In this document: one piece after another, positions 27,448 to 34,772 of the stretch
Layout of the letters: every line of letters begins with the position of its first letter
How positions within the stretch are numbered: the stretch's first letter is position 1
Source: Streptomyces canus
GTDB lineage: Bacteria > Actinomycetota > Actinomycetes > Streptomycetales > Streptomycetaceae
Direction: 5' to 3'
Assembly (NCBI RefSeq): GCF_030815415.1
Contig: NZ_JAUSWW010000001.1
Location: forward strand, 2,356,001 to 2,420,000
DNA: 64,000 bases
Made by a program: the position numbers and the translations under genes
The notes under the pieces: generated by a model
Seen by the model: the letters and a program-made list of their open reading frames with translations, nothing else
Databases searched by the model: none
Told to the model about the DNA's origin: nothing

Positions 27448-30324
27448 TCACCGGCCCAGGTGGGTGAAGCCCGCCCAGGACGTCAGGTCGGCGCCGCTGA
27501 TACGGCGCACGCGGTCCTGGAGGCGGGCCGGCATCCCGGGCGGCGGCCGGCGACGGTCGTCCAGCATCCACAACTGCGCGCTGCGCAGGGCCGGTCCGGG
27601 CGGCATACCGTCGCGGCTCATGAAGTGGTGGGTCATGTACATCAGCAGGGACGTCGCCTCGTCGGGCACCGGCCACAGGGAGCCGATCACCGAGCGGGCG
27701 CCGGCCACGAGGAACGCCGTTGACAGGCTGTACGCCTCGTCGTAGCCGCGCCCCGACACATTGGTACGGCAGGCGGCGAGGACGACCAGTTCCAGGTCCG
27801 GGAAGCGACGGGCCCCCTCGGTCAGGTCCTCGGCCGCCAACTGCCCCCCGGACAGGGCGAGATAGGCACTGTGCCGCTCGCCCTGGCGCACCACGCCGTG
27901 GCAGGCGAGGTGCAGCAGTCCGCCTCGCTGTCGGTGCAGCCAGTCGGTGACGGCGGCGGGCGTGGCGGTGCCGGGGCCGAGGATGTCGCCGTCCGGGTGG
28001 AAGGCGCGGTGGATGGCTTCCGCCTCCTCGCCCGCGTGATGGAGGTCGCGGGTGGGGTTGCCGACGACGAGGGCCTGCCGGGTCCGGGCGGCGGGCCGGG
28101 CGGCGACCTCGCACAGCAGCCGGGCAGACGGGAGGTAGGAGACGTCCGCCTCCTGGCAGGCGTGGCGGCGGCCTCGGCCGGGCAGACGGGCCGCGTGCCA
28201 GGGCACAGCGCCGAGCTCCGCCATCGGCACCAGCACGACGGAGGGCACCCGGCCGTAACCGCGCGGGAGGTGCTTCAGCAGAGGCTCCATCACCGCCGTA
28301 CCGGCCCAGTCGCACAGTCGTTCCAGCGCAGCCCGGCTCACATCCGCGCGGGGCGGTGGGGCGGGGCTGGGCTCGGTGGGCGGGCCGCCGGCGTCCCGGC
28401 CAGGGGTGCCGGTGGCGCGGTAGGACGCCAACTCGGTGGCCTCGACGAGCAGTCGGGGCATGGGCAGCGCCTGTGTCCGGCCGTCGGCGGAGACGATGAG
28501 CGCCTGGCCCTCGTCGGCTCGCCGGCCGAAGAACACCCGGTCCGTCAGGCTCGGCTCCTCCGCGTTGCCGGGAACGAGATAGACCAGGGCCGTCGCGCCC
28601 ATGGTGCGCAGGGCCGCGCCGATCTCCTCGGGCGAAGGGGCGTACAGCAGCCGCTGCCGCAGCGGAGACGCGGACAGTACCTCCAGGACACGGCGGCGCA
28701 GCCGGCTGGACGGGCCGGAGACGGGGATCTGTCCCGTGAGCGTCAGTCCGGCCTCGGGTTGCGGTACGGCGGCCACGACGCCGGCCCGCCGCCATTCGTC
28801 CGCGAGTTCGGGCCGGCCCGCGGCGGCCAGCAGATCGGGCACAGTGGTCGCCACGGTCGCCGCGTGCAGGGCCAGCCCGCGTCCGGCGTCGAGGGCGCGG
28901 ACGGCGTCCGCGTGGGCGCCGTCCTCGATGCACCAGCGGGCCACGTCGAGCGCGTTCTCGCCCGCGCGCCGGGCGGTCTCGGCGGCGTGGGAGGTACCGG
29001 ACTGGAGGATGACCTGCCAGGCCGCCGCCCGCAGGGAGTCGAGGCCGACGCGCCGGGACTCCTCGTGGTTGCGGCGCTTGGCGTGCCGGTCGCGTGGATG
29101 CAGATAGTCGCCACGGAACCGGTAGGCCATGGCGAGGCACATCCCGGTGTTCCCCCACTGCGGATGCTCCGGGCCGCCGGACAGCTTGAGGGTGTGCCGC
29201 AGCCAGGAGATGCCCTGGTCCAGGTGGTGGGGGCAGTCGGCACGGGGGGCGATGCTGTTGACGGCGAGCATGCAGTGGGCCATGCCGAGCGTGCCGGCGT
29301 TGCGGAGCCACCGTTCGTCGTCGGGCTCCAGCAGGTCCATGGCCTCTTCGAGGAGACCGAACGCCTCGACGGTGACCGCGTAGTCGCCGGCGAGCATGGC
29401 GCGCGTCGCCCGGGCGAGACCGACGTCGCTGAGCCGGTCGGTCCGCGCGTTCTGCGGGACGCCGGCGAGTTGTCGTCGTATCTCGTCCAGTGGCGTCGCG
29501 GGCGGGAAGTCCGCCGCGGTGAGGTCCTCGCCGGTGCGGCGGGCGCGGAGGACCGCCAGGTTCCCGCGGGCGGCGTCGAGGTAGGCCTCGAGGTTGGGCC
29601 GGTCCATCTGGTCGGGCGACATCCGCGCCAGGGCGGACTCCATCTCCCTGATCCGTAGGGCGAGGTCGGCCTCGTCCTCGCGCCGGGTGGCCTGGTGGGA
29701 GCGGTACACGGCCAGCTGTACGGCCATGGCCAGGCGCTGCTGTTCGTCGAACACCGGCGAGTCGGCGAGCCGGGCCAGGTCCTCGACCGCGGAGTCGAAG
29801 TCGTCCTCGCCGCCACCGAGTTGGGCCAGGTGAATACGGACTCCGGCGTGCGACACGTCGATGGCGTCCCGCTGCGGGCTGCCAGGGGGCAGCATGGCGC
29901 GGGCTTCCTCCAGTCGCCCGAGTGCAGCCTCCAACTCCGCCGGGTCACCCAGCTGTTGGAGTGCCTGCATACTGCTCACGCCCAGGATGCCGGCCTGCCA
30001 GGACTGGTCCTGCGGCCCGTACTGCCGCGCCTCGCCCAGGAGTTCCCGCTGCCGCCGCTCGTCGGCGACCGGGCGGTCGAACATCAGGTGCGTAAGAATG
30101 CTGAGGATCTGCCCCGCGCGCAGTCCGGACATCATGGTGCCCCGGGGCAGCGCCTTCCAGTCCTCGTACAGCATGTCGTACGCCTCGCGGCCCGTGGCGC
30201 AGCCCAGATGGCCGAGCACGAGGGAGGTGAGCCGGGTCATGTCCTGGGCGTCGTTCATCCCTTGGCGTGCGCTCTGCTGGATCTCGTAGATCAGCGCGTG
30301 CAAGTCGTACGGCTGCTGCGGCAC
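27448..30324 (-). CDS. TPR-CHAT protein (caspase-clan protease-like)
   Basis: The 958-aa protein has a long helical N-terminal region with tetratricopeptide-like repeats (about residues 20-550) and a C-terminal CHAT domain (about 690-958). The CHAT dyad is intact: His809 in LLHLACHGVV and Cys852 in ELVVLAACRTN. Further signatures are GNPTRDL, AFLVAGARSVIGSLWPV and SWAGFTHLG. CHAT domains are separase/caspase relatives, and TPR-CHAT proteins act as proteases, for example with type III CRISPR gRAMP. The GTG start is one base after the RES toxin stop, so it is the fourth gene of the macro-antitoxin-RES-CHAT operon. The TPR half probably senses a partner. Its stop is 5 bases from the caspase-like gene's stop. 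Confidence 0.92.
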   Translation of the reverse strand: MPQQPYDLHALIYEIQQSARQGMNDAQDMTRLTSLVLGHLGCATGREAYDMLYEDWKALPRGTMMSGLRAGQILSILTHLMFDRPVADERRQRELLGEARQYGPQDQSWQAGILGVSSMQALQQLGDPAELEAALGRLEEARAMLPPGSPQRDAIDVSHAGVRIHLAQLGGGEDDFDSAVEDLARLADSPVFDEQQRLAMAVQLAVYRSHQATRREDEADLALRIREMESALARMSPDQMDRPNLEAYLDAARGNLAVLRARRTGEDLTAADFPPATPLDEIRRQLAGVPQNARTDRLSDVGLARATRAMLAGDYAVTVEAFGLLEEAMDLLEPDDERWLRNAGTLGMAHCMLAVNSIAPRADCPHHLDQGISWLRHTLKLSGGPEHPQWGNTGMCLAMAYRFRGDYLHPRDRHAKRRNHEESRRVGLDSLRAAAWQVILQSGTSHAAETARRAGENALDVARWCIEDGAHADAVRALDAGRGLALHAATVATTVPDLLAAAGRPELADEWRRAGVVAAVPQPEAGLTLTGQIPVSGPSSRLRRRVLEVLSASPLRQRLLYAPSPEEIGAALRTMGATALVYLVPGNAEEPSLTDRVFFGRRADEGQALIVSADGRTQALPMPRLLVEATELASYRATGTPGRDAGGPPTEPSPAPPPRADVSRAALERLCDWAGTAVMEPLLKHLPRGYGRVPSVVLVPMAELGAVPWHAARLPGRGRRHACQEADVSYLPSARLLCEVAARPAARTRQALVVGNPTRDLHHAGEEAEAIHRAFHPDGDILGPGTATPAAVTDWLHRQRGGLLHLACHGVVRQGERHSAYLALSGGQLAAEDLTEGARRFPDLELVVLAACRTNVSGRGYDEAYSLSTAFLVAGARSVIGSLWPVPDEATSLLMYMTHHFMSRDGMPPGPALRSAQLWMLDDRRRPPPGMPARLQDRVRRISGADLTSWAGFTHLGR

Positions 30325-30325
30325 T

Positions 30326-31000
30326 TCAGATCATCCGTTCCGGCCGTCGTGGCGCGGCCTGTGTCCGGTACGGCGCGAGTACGCCGTCCAGCCAGCGCTC
30401 GCCTTCCTCGGTCCCGAAGTCGACGGACGGCGCGCCCGTGGGTTCGAGGACCTGCGCCCCGCCCCGGTCCTCGAAGAGGACGGCGACCCGGTCGGCGGGT
30501 TCGCGTTTCGACGGCCAGACGAAGCCCTGCGCCCAGGGTTTCGTCTGCCGCCGGATCCAGTGCCCCCAGTCACGGGTCTGCGGGTAGTCGGCGCCCTCGG
30601 TGTGCACCAGCCAGGTGTCCTGTGCCACCGCCGCGAGGTCCGCGCCGGACATCAGCGACACGACCTCGACATCCGCGGCCAGCCGGAGGAACGACAGACT
30701 GCGCCGCTCGAACGCGACGCGCGGCAGCAGTCGCGGGCCGCCGTCGCCGTCGAAGGGCAGTGAGCGCAGCAGCACCTCGCTCACTGCCGCGCCGACGCCG
30801 AAGCCGACGTAGAGGTAGCCGTAGGGGTCGTAGAGGGTGCTGTCGAACCGGCCACCGTAGTAGAAGGGGTGCGAGAGGCGGGAGTTGTACGCCGTCGGCG
30901 CGCGGTGCGTGGAGTGGACCCGGTAGACGGGTGTGCCGGCGCGCAGGACGGCACGGGTGGGCTCACCGGGCGGCACCTCGGGGGGCGGGTACTTGCCCAT
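30326..31000 (-). CDS. RES-domain toxin (NAD+-degrading family, MbcT-like)
   Basis: The 224-aa protein is a RES domain, named for conserved Arg, Glu and Ser. Candidates here are Arg27 in TPVYRVHS, Arg51 in YYGGRFDS, Glu75 in AAVSEVLLRS and Ser164 in FVWPSKR. The segment YGYLYVGFGVGAAVSEVL is diagnostic. Characterised members (MbcT, Res) remove NAD+ by phosphorolysis or hydrolysis and stop growth. The gene immediately upstream ends in an MbcA/ParS-type toxin-binding domain, giving the standard antitoxin-toxin order, 3 bases apart. ATG at 31000 has GGGGGAG 6 bases upstream. The protein is longer than a minimal RES toxin, with about 15 extra residues at the N-terminus and 40 at the C-terminus. 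Confidence 0.88.
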   Translation of the reverse strand: MGKYPPPEVPPGEPTRAVLRAGTPVYRVHSTHRAPTAYNSRLSHPFYYGGRFDSTLYDPYGYLYVGFGVGAAVSEVLLRSLPFDGDGGPRLLPRVAFERRSLSFLRLAADVEVVSLMSGADLAAVAQDTWLVHTEGADYPQTRDWGHWIRRQTKPWAQGFVWPSKREPADRVAVLFEDRGGAQVLEPTGAPSVDFGTEEGERWLDGVLAPYRTQAAPRRPERMI

Positions 31001-31003
31001 CGG

Positions 31004-31654
31004 CTACTCCCCCGCCCCGTCGACGGCCGCCAACGCCTGCGCGGCGCCCAGTAGTTCGGCGTCGCGGTCGCGGCCCAGCAGCCCGGCCGGGGTGCCGTCC
31101 CACCATGTCGTGCGGGAAAGCCACCAGTCGGCGGCTCCCCAGGGGTCGATGTCGGCGCGCAGCACGGTGTTGACCTCCAGCACGATCCGCCAGGGCATGG
31201 TCCCGGCCTCGAACTGGAACAGCGGGAGCCGTCTGCGGCCGTCCTCGCCGGACAGCGCGATCAGCCGTGGATCGGCGTCCCGCCACCACTGCGACGCGGG
31301 CTGCGCGAGCAGGCGTTCGCGTACGGGGCCCAGGACGGGGCCGACCATCGGGTTGCCGTCGAGCACGAGCATGCACAGGTCGGCGGCGGCGAACCCCTCG
31401 TACTGCGCGGAGTCGGACCCGCCCACGAACCGCCCCTGGCCGCCGTCCTGGCGGCGCAGTCGCGCGGCCTCCTCGGCCGGGAGGGCGTCGAGCAGGGTCC
31501 GGGCCGCTCGGTCGGCGGCCGGTTCCTGGTCGGGGCCCGCCGCCCGCAGTTCGGCGAGCCGATCGCCCAGGGACTGCCGTACGCCCGGGTCGAGCAGCGG
31601 CGACAACCTGCCGAAGTCGGCGGCGAACGCGGCGAGCACCATGAAGGGGTTCAC
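31004..31654 (-). CDS. MbcA/ParS/Xre-type antitoxin with RES-toxin-binding domain
   Basis: The protein is 216 aa from the GTG at 31654, or 218 aa from a GTG at 31660. The last 100 residues match the toxin-binding fold of MbcA/ParS/Xre antitoxins: RRRLPLFQFEAGTMPWRIVLEVNTVL, then DPWGAADWWLS and TPAGLLGRDRDAELLGAAQAL. In known pairs this domain inserts its C-terminus into the RES active site. The first half (PLLDPGVRQSLGDRLAELR) is helical without an obvious HTH. It is followed 3 bases later by the RES gene. The start overlaps the macro-domain gene's stop as GTGA, so expression is coupled. GGGAGG lies 4 or 10 bases from the two candidate starts. Confidence 0.78.
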   Translation of the reverse strand: MNPFMVLAAFAADFGRLSPLLDPGVRQSLGDRLAELRAAGPDQEPAADRAARTLLDALPAEEAARLRRQDGGQGRFVGGSDSAQYEGFAAADLCMLVLDGNPMVGPVLGPVRERLLAQPASQWWRDADPRLIALSGEDGRRRLPLFQFEAGTMPWRIVLEVNTVLRADIDPWGAADWWLSRTTWWDGTPAGLLGRDRDAELLGAAQALAAVDGAGE

Positions 31655-32781
31655 CCGCACCCGGCCTCCCTCTCTCCACTTCCGGTCGAATGCGTTGGTT
31701 GCAGGGGCTGTTGGGTCGCCCCGAGCACATCCGCGATCAACTCGGCGAGCAGCGGCCTGCGCGCGACGAGATGCAGCCTGCGGTCCGGAGCGGAGTCGGC
31801 TGCCAGCGCGGACCACAGGGCGCTCAGGCTGGTCTGCGCCGGCAGTCCGCCGCGACCGGCGCCCAGCAGGGGGAAGCAGATCGAGCGCAACGGCGGGGTG
31901 TGGGCGTCGCGTTCCTCGTCCATCAGGGCCAGAGCGCGGGCCGCGGCCGCGGCGATGTCCTGCGGGGTGACGTCGTAGTCGTTGGTGCCGGGCCTGGGGA
32001 TGGTGACAGCCGCGTGGTAGATACGGCGGATTCCGCGCGCGGCGAGGGCGCCGGGGCCGGTCGGCGCGACGGTTCCGGGGAGTACGGGGCGCCCCGTGAC
32101 GCCGTTCTCCCGGCGCCACCGGGCCAGTTCCTCGTGCACCGGGTCGCCGGTCACGTCGCCCCGCGCGTCGCGCACCGCACCGGCCCGGCGCAGCGCGGCC
32201 GGCACGGAGGCCTTGAACATCTCGGGCAGGGCGAAGTGGGTGTTGGACGGTGAGACGATCACGTCCACGTTCCGGATGAGCTCGACGGGGTGTAAGTGGA
32301 GCGTCACGCCGATGGGCCCGACATGCAGGGTGCGGTGCTGCAAGTGGGGGGCGAGCAGGGCGGGTCCGTCTCCCGGGCCGCGCCGCGCGCCGGTGCCGGC
32401 GAGCCAGCACACCTGCTCGGCGATCTGGCCGAGGACCATCTCCTCCTGGCTCTTGCGGAACCGCTCGACACTGACGCTGTACGCCCGCGCGGCGAGCCTG
32501 CGCCGGTCCGCTGCCGGCCGGTCGCGCATCCCGGGTGCCAGGCCGATGGTGAATTCGGCCGCCGCCTGGAGCGCGCCCCCGCCGATCCGGGCCACCGCGG
32601 CCCGCAGCAGGTTCTCGACCTCGACAGGCCAGGCGTCGGTGACCGCGCCGGAGCGCGGAGCGGCCGCCCGCCGCAGCAGCGGGAGATCGAGGTCACGGAT
32701 CCGGACCAGGCCCTCCACCCGGACCATCTTCACCTCCCTGAGGACCGACGCGACGTCGAACTCCGGAGCATCAGGGGACAT
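31651..32781 (-). CDS. Macro-domain protein with N-terminal helical/winged domain
   Basis: The 376-aa protein has an N-terminal domain (about residues 40-130, with AAARSG-type linkers and FRKSQEEMVLGQIAEQVCWLA) that resembles the small winged domains found in streptomycete signalling proteins. A C-terminal macro domain follows, seen in VDVIVSPSNTHFALPEMF, GIRRIYHAAV and SICFPLLGAGRGGLP. Macro domains bind ADP-ribose, and some hydrolyse ADP-ribose 1''-phosphate or ADP-ribosyl esters. This fits the RES toxin of the same operon, whose relatives turn NAD+ into ADP-ribose or its 1''-phosphate. The start at 32781 is chosen from a promoter-like pair that would make a leaderless mRNA; an in-frame ATG at 32790 is also possible. 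First gene of the four-gene operon. Confidence 0.82.
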   Translation of the reverse strand: MSPDAPEFDVASVLREVKMVRVEGLVRIRDLDLPLLRRAAAPRSGAVTDAWPVEVENLLRAAVARIGGGALQAAAEFTIGLAPGMRDRPAADRRRLAARAYSVSVERFRKSQEEMVLGQIAEQVCWLAGTGARRGPGDGPALLAPHLQHRTLHVGPIGVTLHLHPVELIRNVDVIVSPSNTHFALPEMFKASVPAALRRAGAVRDARGDVTGDPVHEELARWRRENGVTGRPVLPGTVAPTGPGALAARGIRRIYHAAVTIPRPGTNDYDVTPQDIAAAAARALALMDEERDAHTPPLRSICFPLLGAGRGGLPAQTSLSALWSALAADSAPDRRLHLVARRPLLAELIADVLGATQQPLQPTHSTGSGEREAGCG

Positions 32782-32788
32782 GACACCC

Positions 32789-32818
32789 ATGATCGTGCGC
32801 CCGCCGCACCGGCCACAA
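32789..32818 (-). promoter_or_regulatory. Likely promoter of the macro-antitoxin-RES-CHAT operon
   Basis: On the minus strand TTGTGG (32818-32813) and GATCAT (32794-32789) are 18 bases apart. The -10-like hexamer ends 7 bases before ATG at 32781. This geometry predicts a leaderless transcript starting at or next to the ATG. No Shine-Dalgarno precedes that ATG, which agrees. Confidence 0.4.
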
Positions 32819-33000
32819 GTGCCGCACGGCACCCCACGCTAGCGGCTACGGGGTTCGCCGGGGCCGTGTTGACGCGGCGTCACCCGGGCGAGTGTGGCGC
32901 GGAGTTGGGCAGGCCAGGAGCGACGGTCGTCGGCGCATCGGGGCACACGGGCGGGGTGCCGGTGGTGACCGGCAGAGAGCGCCTCCCGGGCCGCCGACGC

Positions 33001-33078
33001 ACCGGTGCCGGTACCGGTGCGGATGCCGGTGCTCAGGCCGAGCCAACGCCGGTGCTCAGGCCGGTCCCGGTGCCGTCC
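33001..33078. repeat. Short GC-rich tandem repeats downstream of the sensor kinase
   Basis: GCCGGTGCTCAGGCCG occurs twice (33025-33040 and 33048-33063), embedded in runs of a GGTGCCGGTACC-like hexamer pattern. The segment 32819-33078 contains no credible gene. It lies between the macro-operon promoter and the kinase stop, exactly where a response regulator gene would be expected. Confidence 0.6.
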
Positions 33079-34329
33079 TCACCCCCACGGCAGCCACGCC
33101 CGTACCTCGAAGCCGCCGTCCGCCGTAGCGCCGTGTTCCAGGCTGCCGCCGGCCAGCGACGCCCGTTCCGTCAGCCCGATGAGCCCCTGTCCGGAGCCCG
33201 GCACAGGGGTCACCTCGCCCTCGGGTGCCGGGTTGTGCACCGCCACGGTGAGCCCGTCACCGGGGCCGCCCTCGACCGCGACGGTGACCTCGGTGCCGGG
33301 GGCGTGTTTGCGGGCGTTGGTCAGGCCCTCCTGGGCGATGCGGTAGGCGGTGCGGCCGACGGAGGCGGGGACGGCGGCGGGGTCGGTGACGCGGGTGTCG
33401 AGGCTGACCTTCATGCCGGCCTCACGGGACTCGGCGACCAGCGCGTCCAGTGCGGCGAGGGTCGGCTGGGGACGGCCCGTGTCGTCCTGCTCCCCGGCCC
33501 GCAGGACACCGATGATCTCGCGCAGGTCCTGGAGCGCCTCGTGGGAGCTCTCCCGGATGACGCCGGCCGCGCGGGCGACCTCCTCCCGGGGTGCGTCGGG
33601 CCGGAACTCCAGCGCGCCCGCGTGCACGCTGAGCAGGGTCAGCCGGTGGGCGAGGACGTCGTGCATCTCGCGGGCGATGGCCTCGCGGGCCAGCCGCTGC
33701 GCCTGCTCGGCCCGCAGCCGGGCCTCCGTCGCGGCGCGCCGGGCGCGGTCCTGGAAGCTCAGCACGAGCTGCCGCTTGGACCGTACGACCATGCCCGAGG
33801 CGACCACCACCGCGGTCATCAGCACGAGGATGACGACGATGGCGAGATACGGCAGGTCGGGGTCGGGGCGTATCCAGCAGTAGAGCGGGATCAGCGCCGT
33901 GTTGGCCCCGCCCACCCACGCGATGTACCGGAACGGCCGGTGCACGGCGAGCGTGAACAGGGCGATGATGCAGGTGCCGCCCGCGGTGTCCGAGACGAGC
34001 CCCACGGGGAGCATGGCGACGGCCAGCCCGACGGGCCAGCGGCGGCGCAGCCACACCGCGGCGCAGGCGACCGCGCCGATCACCTGGTCGAGGCGGGCGA
34101 GGGCGTCCGGGACATGGGGGTTGGAGGTCACCGCCTCCGCGCCGACCAGGCCGACGATGACGGCCACCGCGAAGCAGCTGAAGTCGACGAGCCAGTCGCG
34201 CGCGGTACGCCGGGGCCGCCGTCCGGGGCGCTCGCCGTCCGGGTCGAGCTCCTTCAGGACAGCCGAGGGCATCAGCCAGCGCCGCCCCGCGAACGCCGGG
34301 GGCACCGCTACGGACTCGTCTCCACTCAC
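33079..34329 (-). CDS. Two-component sensor histidine kinase (HisKA_3), without adjacent regulator
   Basis: The 416-aa protein has about five membrane segments (residues 50-190, for example AVAVIVGLVGAEAV, LAIVVILVLMTAVVVASGMVV). A HisKA_3 dimerisation domain follows with the phosphoacceptor His in AIAREMHDVLAHRL, then an ATPase domain (AYRIAQEGLTNARKHAPG as N-box, GSGQGLIGLTERASLAGG as G-boxes). It phosphorylates NarL-type regulators. The matching regulator is not downstream but at 23647-24354, beyond the accessory block. GTG at 34329 was chosen because TAGATT (34343-34338, minus strand) sits 8 bases ahead, giving a leaderless start; a TTG three codons upstream is the alternative. Confidence 0.9.
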   Translation of the reverse strand: MSGDESVAVPPAFAGRRWLMPSAVLKELDPDGERPGRRPRRTARDWLVDFSCFAVAVIVGLVGAEAVTSNPHVPDALARLDQVIGAVACAAVWLRRRWPVGLAVAMLPVGLVSDTAGGTCIIALFTLAVHRPFRYIAWVGGANTALIPLYCWIRPDPDLPYLAIVVILVLMTAVVVASGMVVRSKRQLVLSFQDRARRAATEARLRAEQAQRLAREAIAREMHDVLAHRLTLLSVHAGALEFRPDAPREEVARAAGVIRESSHEALQDLREIIGVLRAGEQDDTGRPQPTLAALDALVAESREAGMKVSLDTRVTDPAAVPASVGRTAYRIAQEGLTNARKHAPGTEVTVAVEGGPGDGLTVAVHNPAPEGEVTPVPGSGQGLIGLTERASLAGGSLEHGATADGGFEVRAWLPWG

Positions 34330-34386
34330 GGTCGACAAATCTACGCACGGAAGGCCCGTGTCACCTCCGCGCGGACGGGATCTCCG

Positions 34387-34415
34387 ACCAAAGTCGGCGG
34401 GCCGCCTACTTTCGG
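34387..34415. promoter_or_regulatory. 29-bp imperfect palindrome upstream of the kinase promoter
   Basis: ACCAAAGTCGGCGG (34387-34400) and CCGCCTACTTTCGG (34402-34415) are inverted copies matching at 12 of 14 positions around a single base. The centre is about 70 bases upstream of the kinase start, a normal place for a NarL-type activator site. It may be an autoregulatory site for the cognate regulator; this is inference. Confidence 0.45.
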
Positions 34416-34502
34416 CGCGGCCGGACCGCGCGGACCGCAGACTTCCGTCGCACGCGCCTCGCCCCGCGGCCGATGTGCGTGGGGGGTCCGCGGGGCGAGC
34501 GT

Positions 34503-34709
34503 ATGCGCATGAAGCAACTGCTGGAACTGCTCGGATTCTTCGCCCTGGTGCAGGGCGTCGCCGGCCTGGTGCACGAGTTCACCGACTGGCACTGGGGACT
34601 CGTGCAGAGGATCGGCTTCCTCGACGGCTACGGGCTCTACGCGAGTGTCGCCCTGCTCGTGCTGGCGATCGCGCTGTTCGCCGCCGCGGAGAGCCGGAAG
34701 TCGGGCTGA
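34503..34709 (+). CDS. Small two-span membrane protein (68 aa)
   Basis: The 68-residue protein consists almost wholly of two membrane helices (LLELLGFFALVQGVAGLVH and LYASVALLVLAIALFAAAE) joined by a short loop containing HEFTDWHWGLVQRIGFLDGY. It ends with a basic SRKSG tail. ATG codons occur at 34503 and 34509; GGGGCGAG precedes the first. No family name is known to me. It is divergent from the sensor kinase gene. The membrane pattern and codon bias make a real gene likely. Confidence 0.7.
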   Translation: MRMKQLLELLGFFALVQGVAGLVHEFTDWHWGLVQRIGFLDGYGLYASVALLVLAIALFAAAESRKSG

Positions 34710-34772
34710 ACGGGGACCGGAGCTCCGGCCGGCCTCACCGTTACCCGACGCCCCGACGAGGTGCGACGCGGC

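Noticed and set aside
33001..33078. CRISPR-like repeat array
   Set aside because: Only two copies of a 16-base unit with a 7-base gap, GC-rich and without spacers of constant length; no cas genes are present.
32296..34512. 738-codon plus-strand frame across macro and kinase genes
   Set aside because: It is antisense to two well-supported genes, crosses a repeat region and shows no domain.
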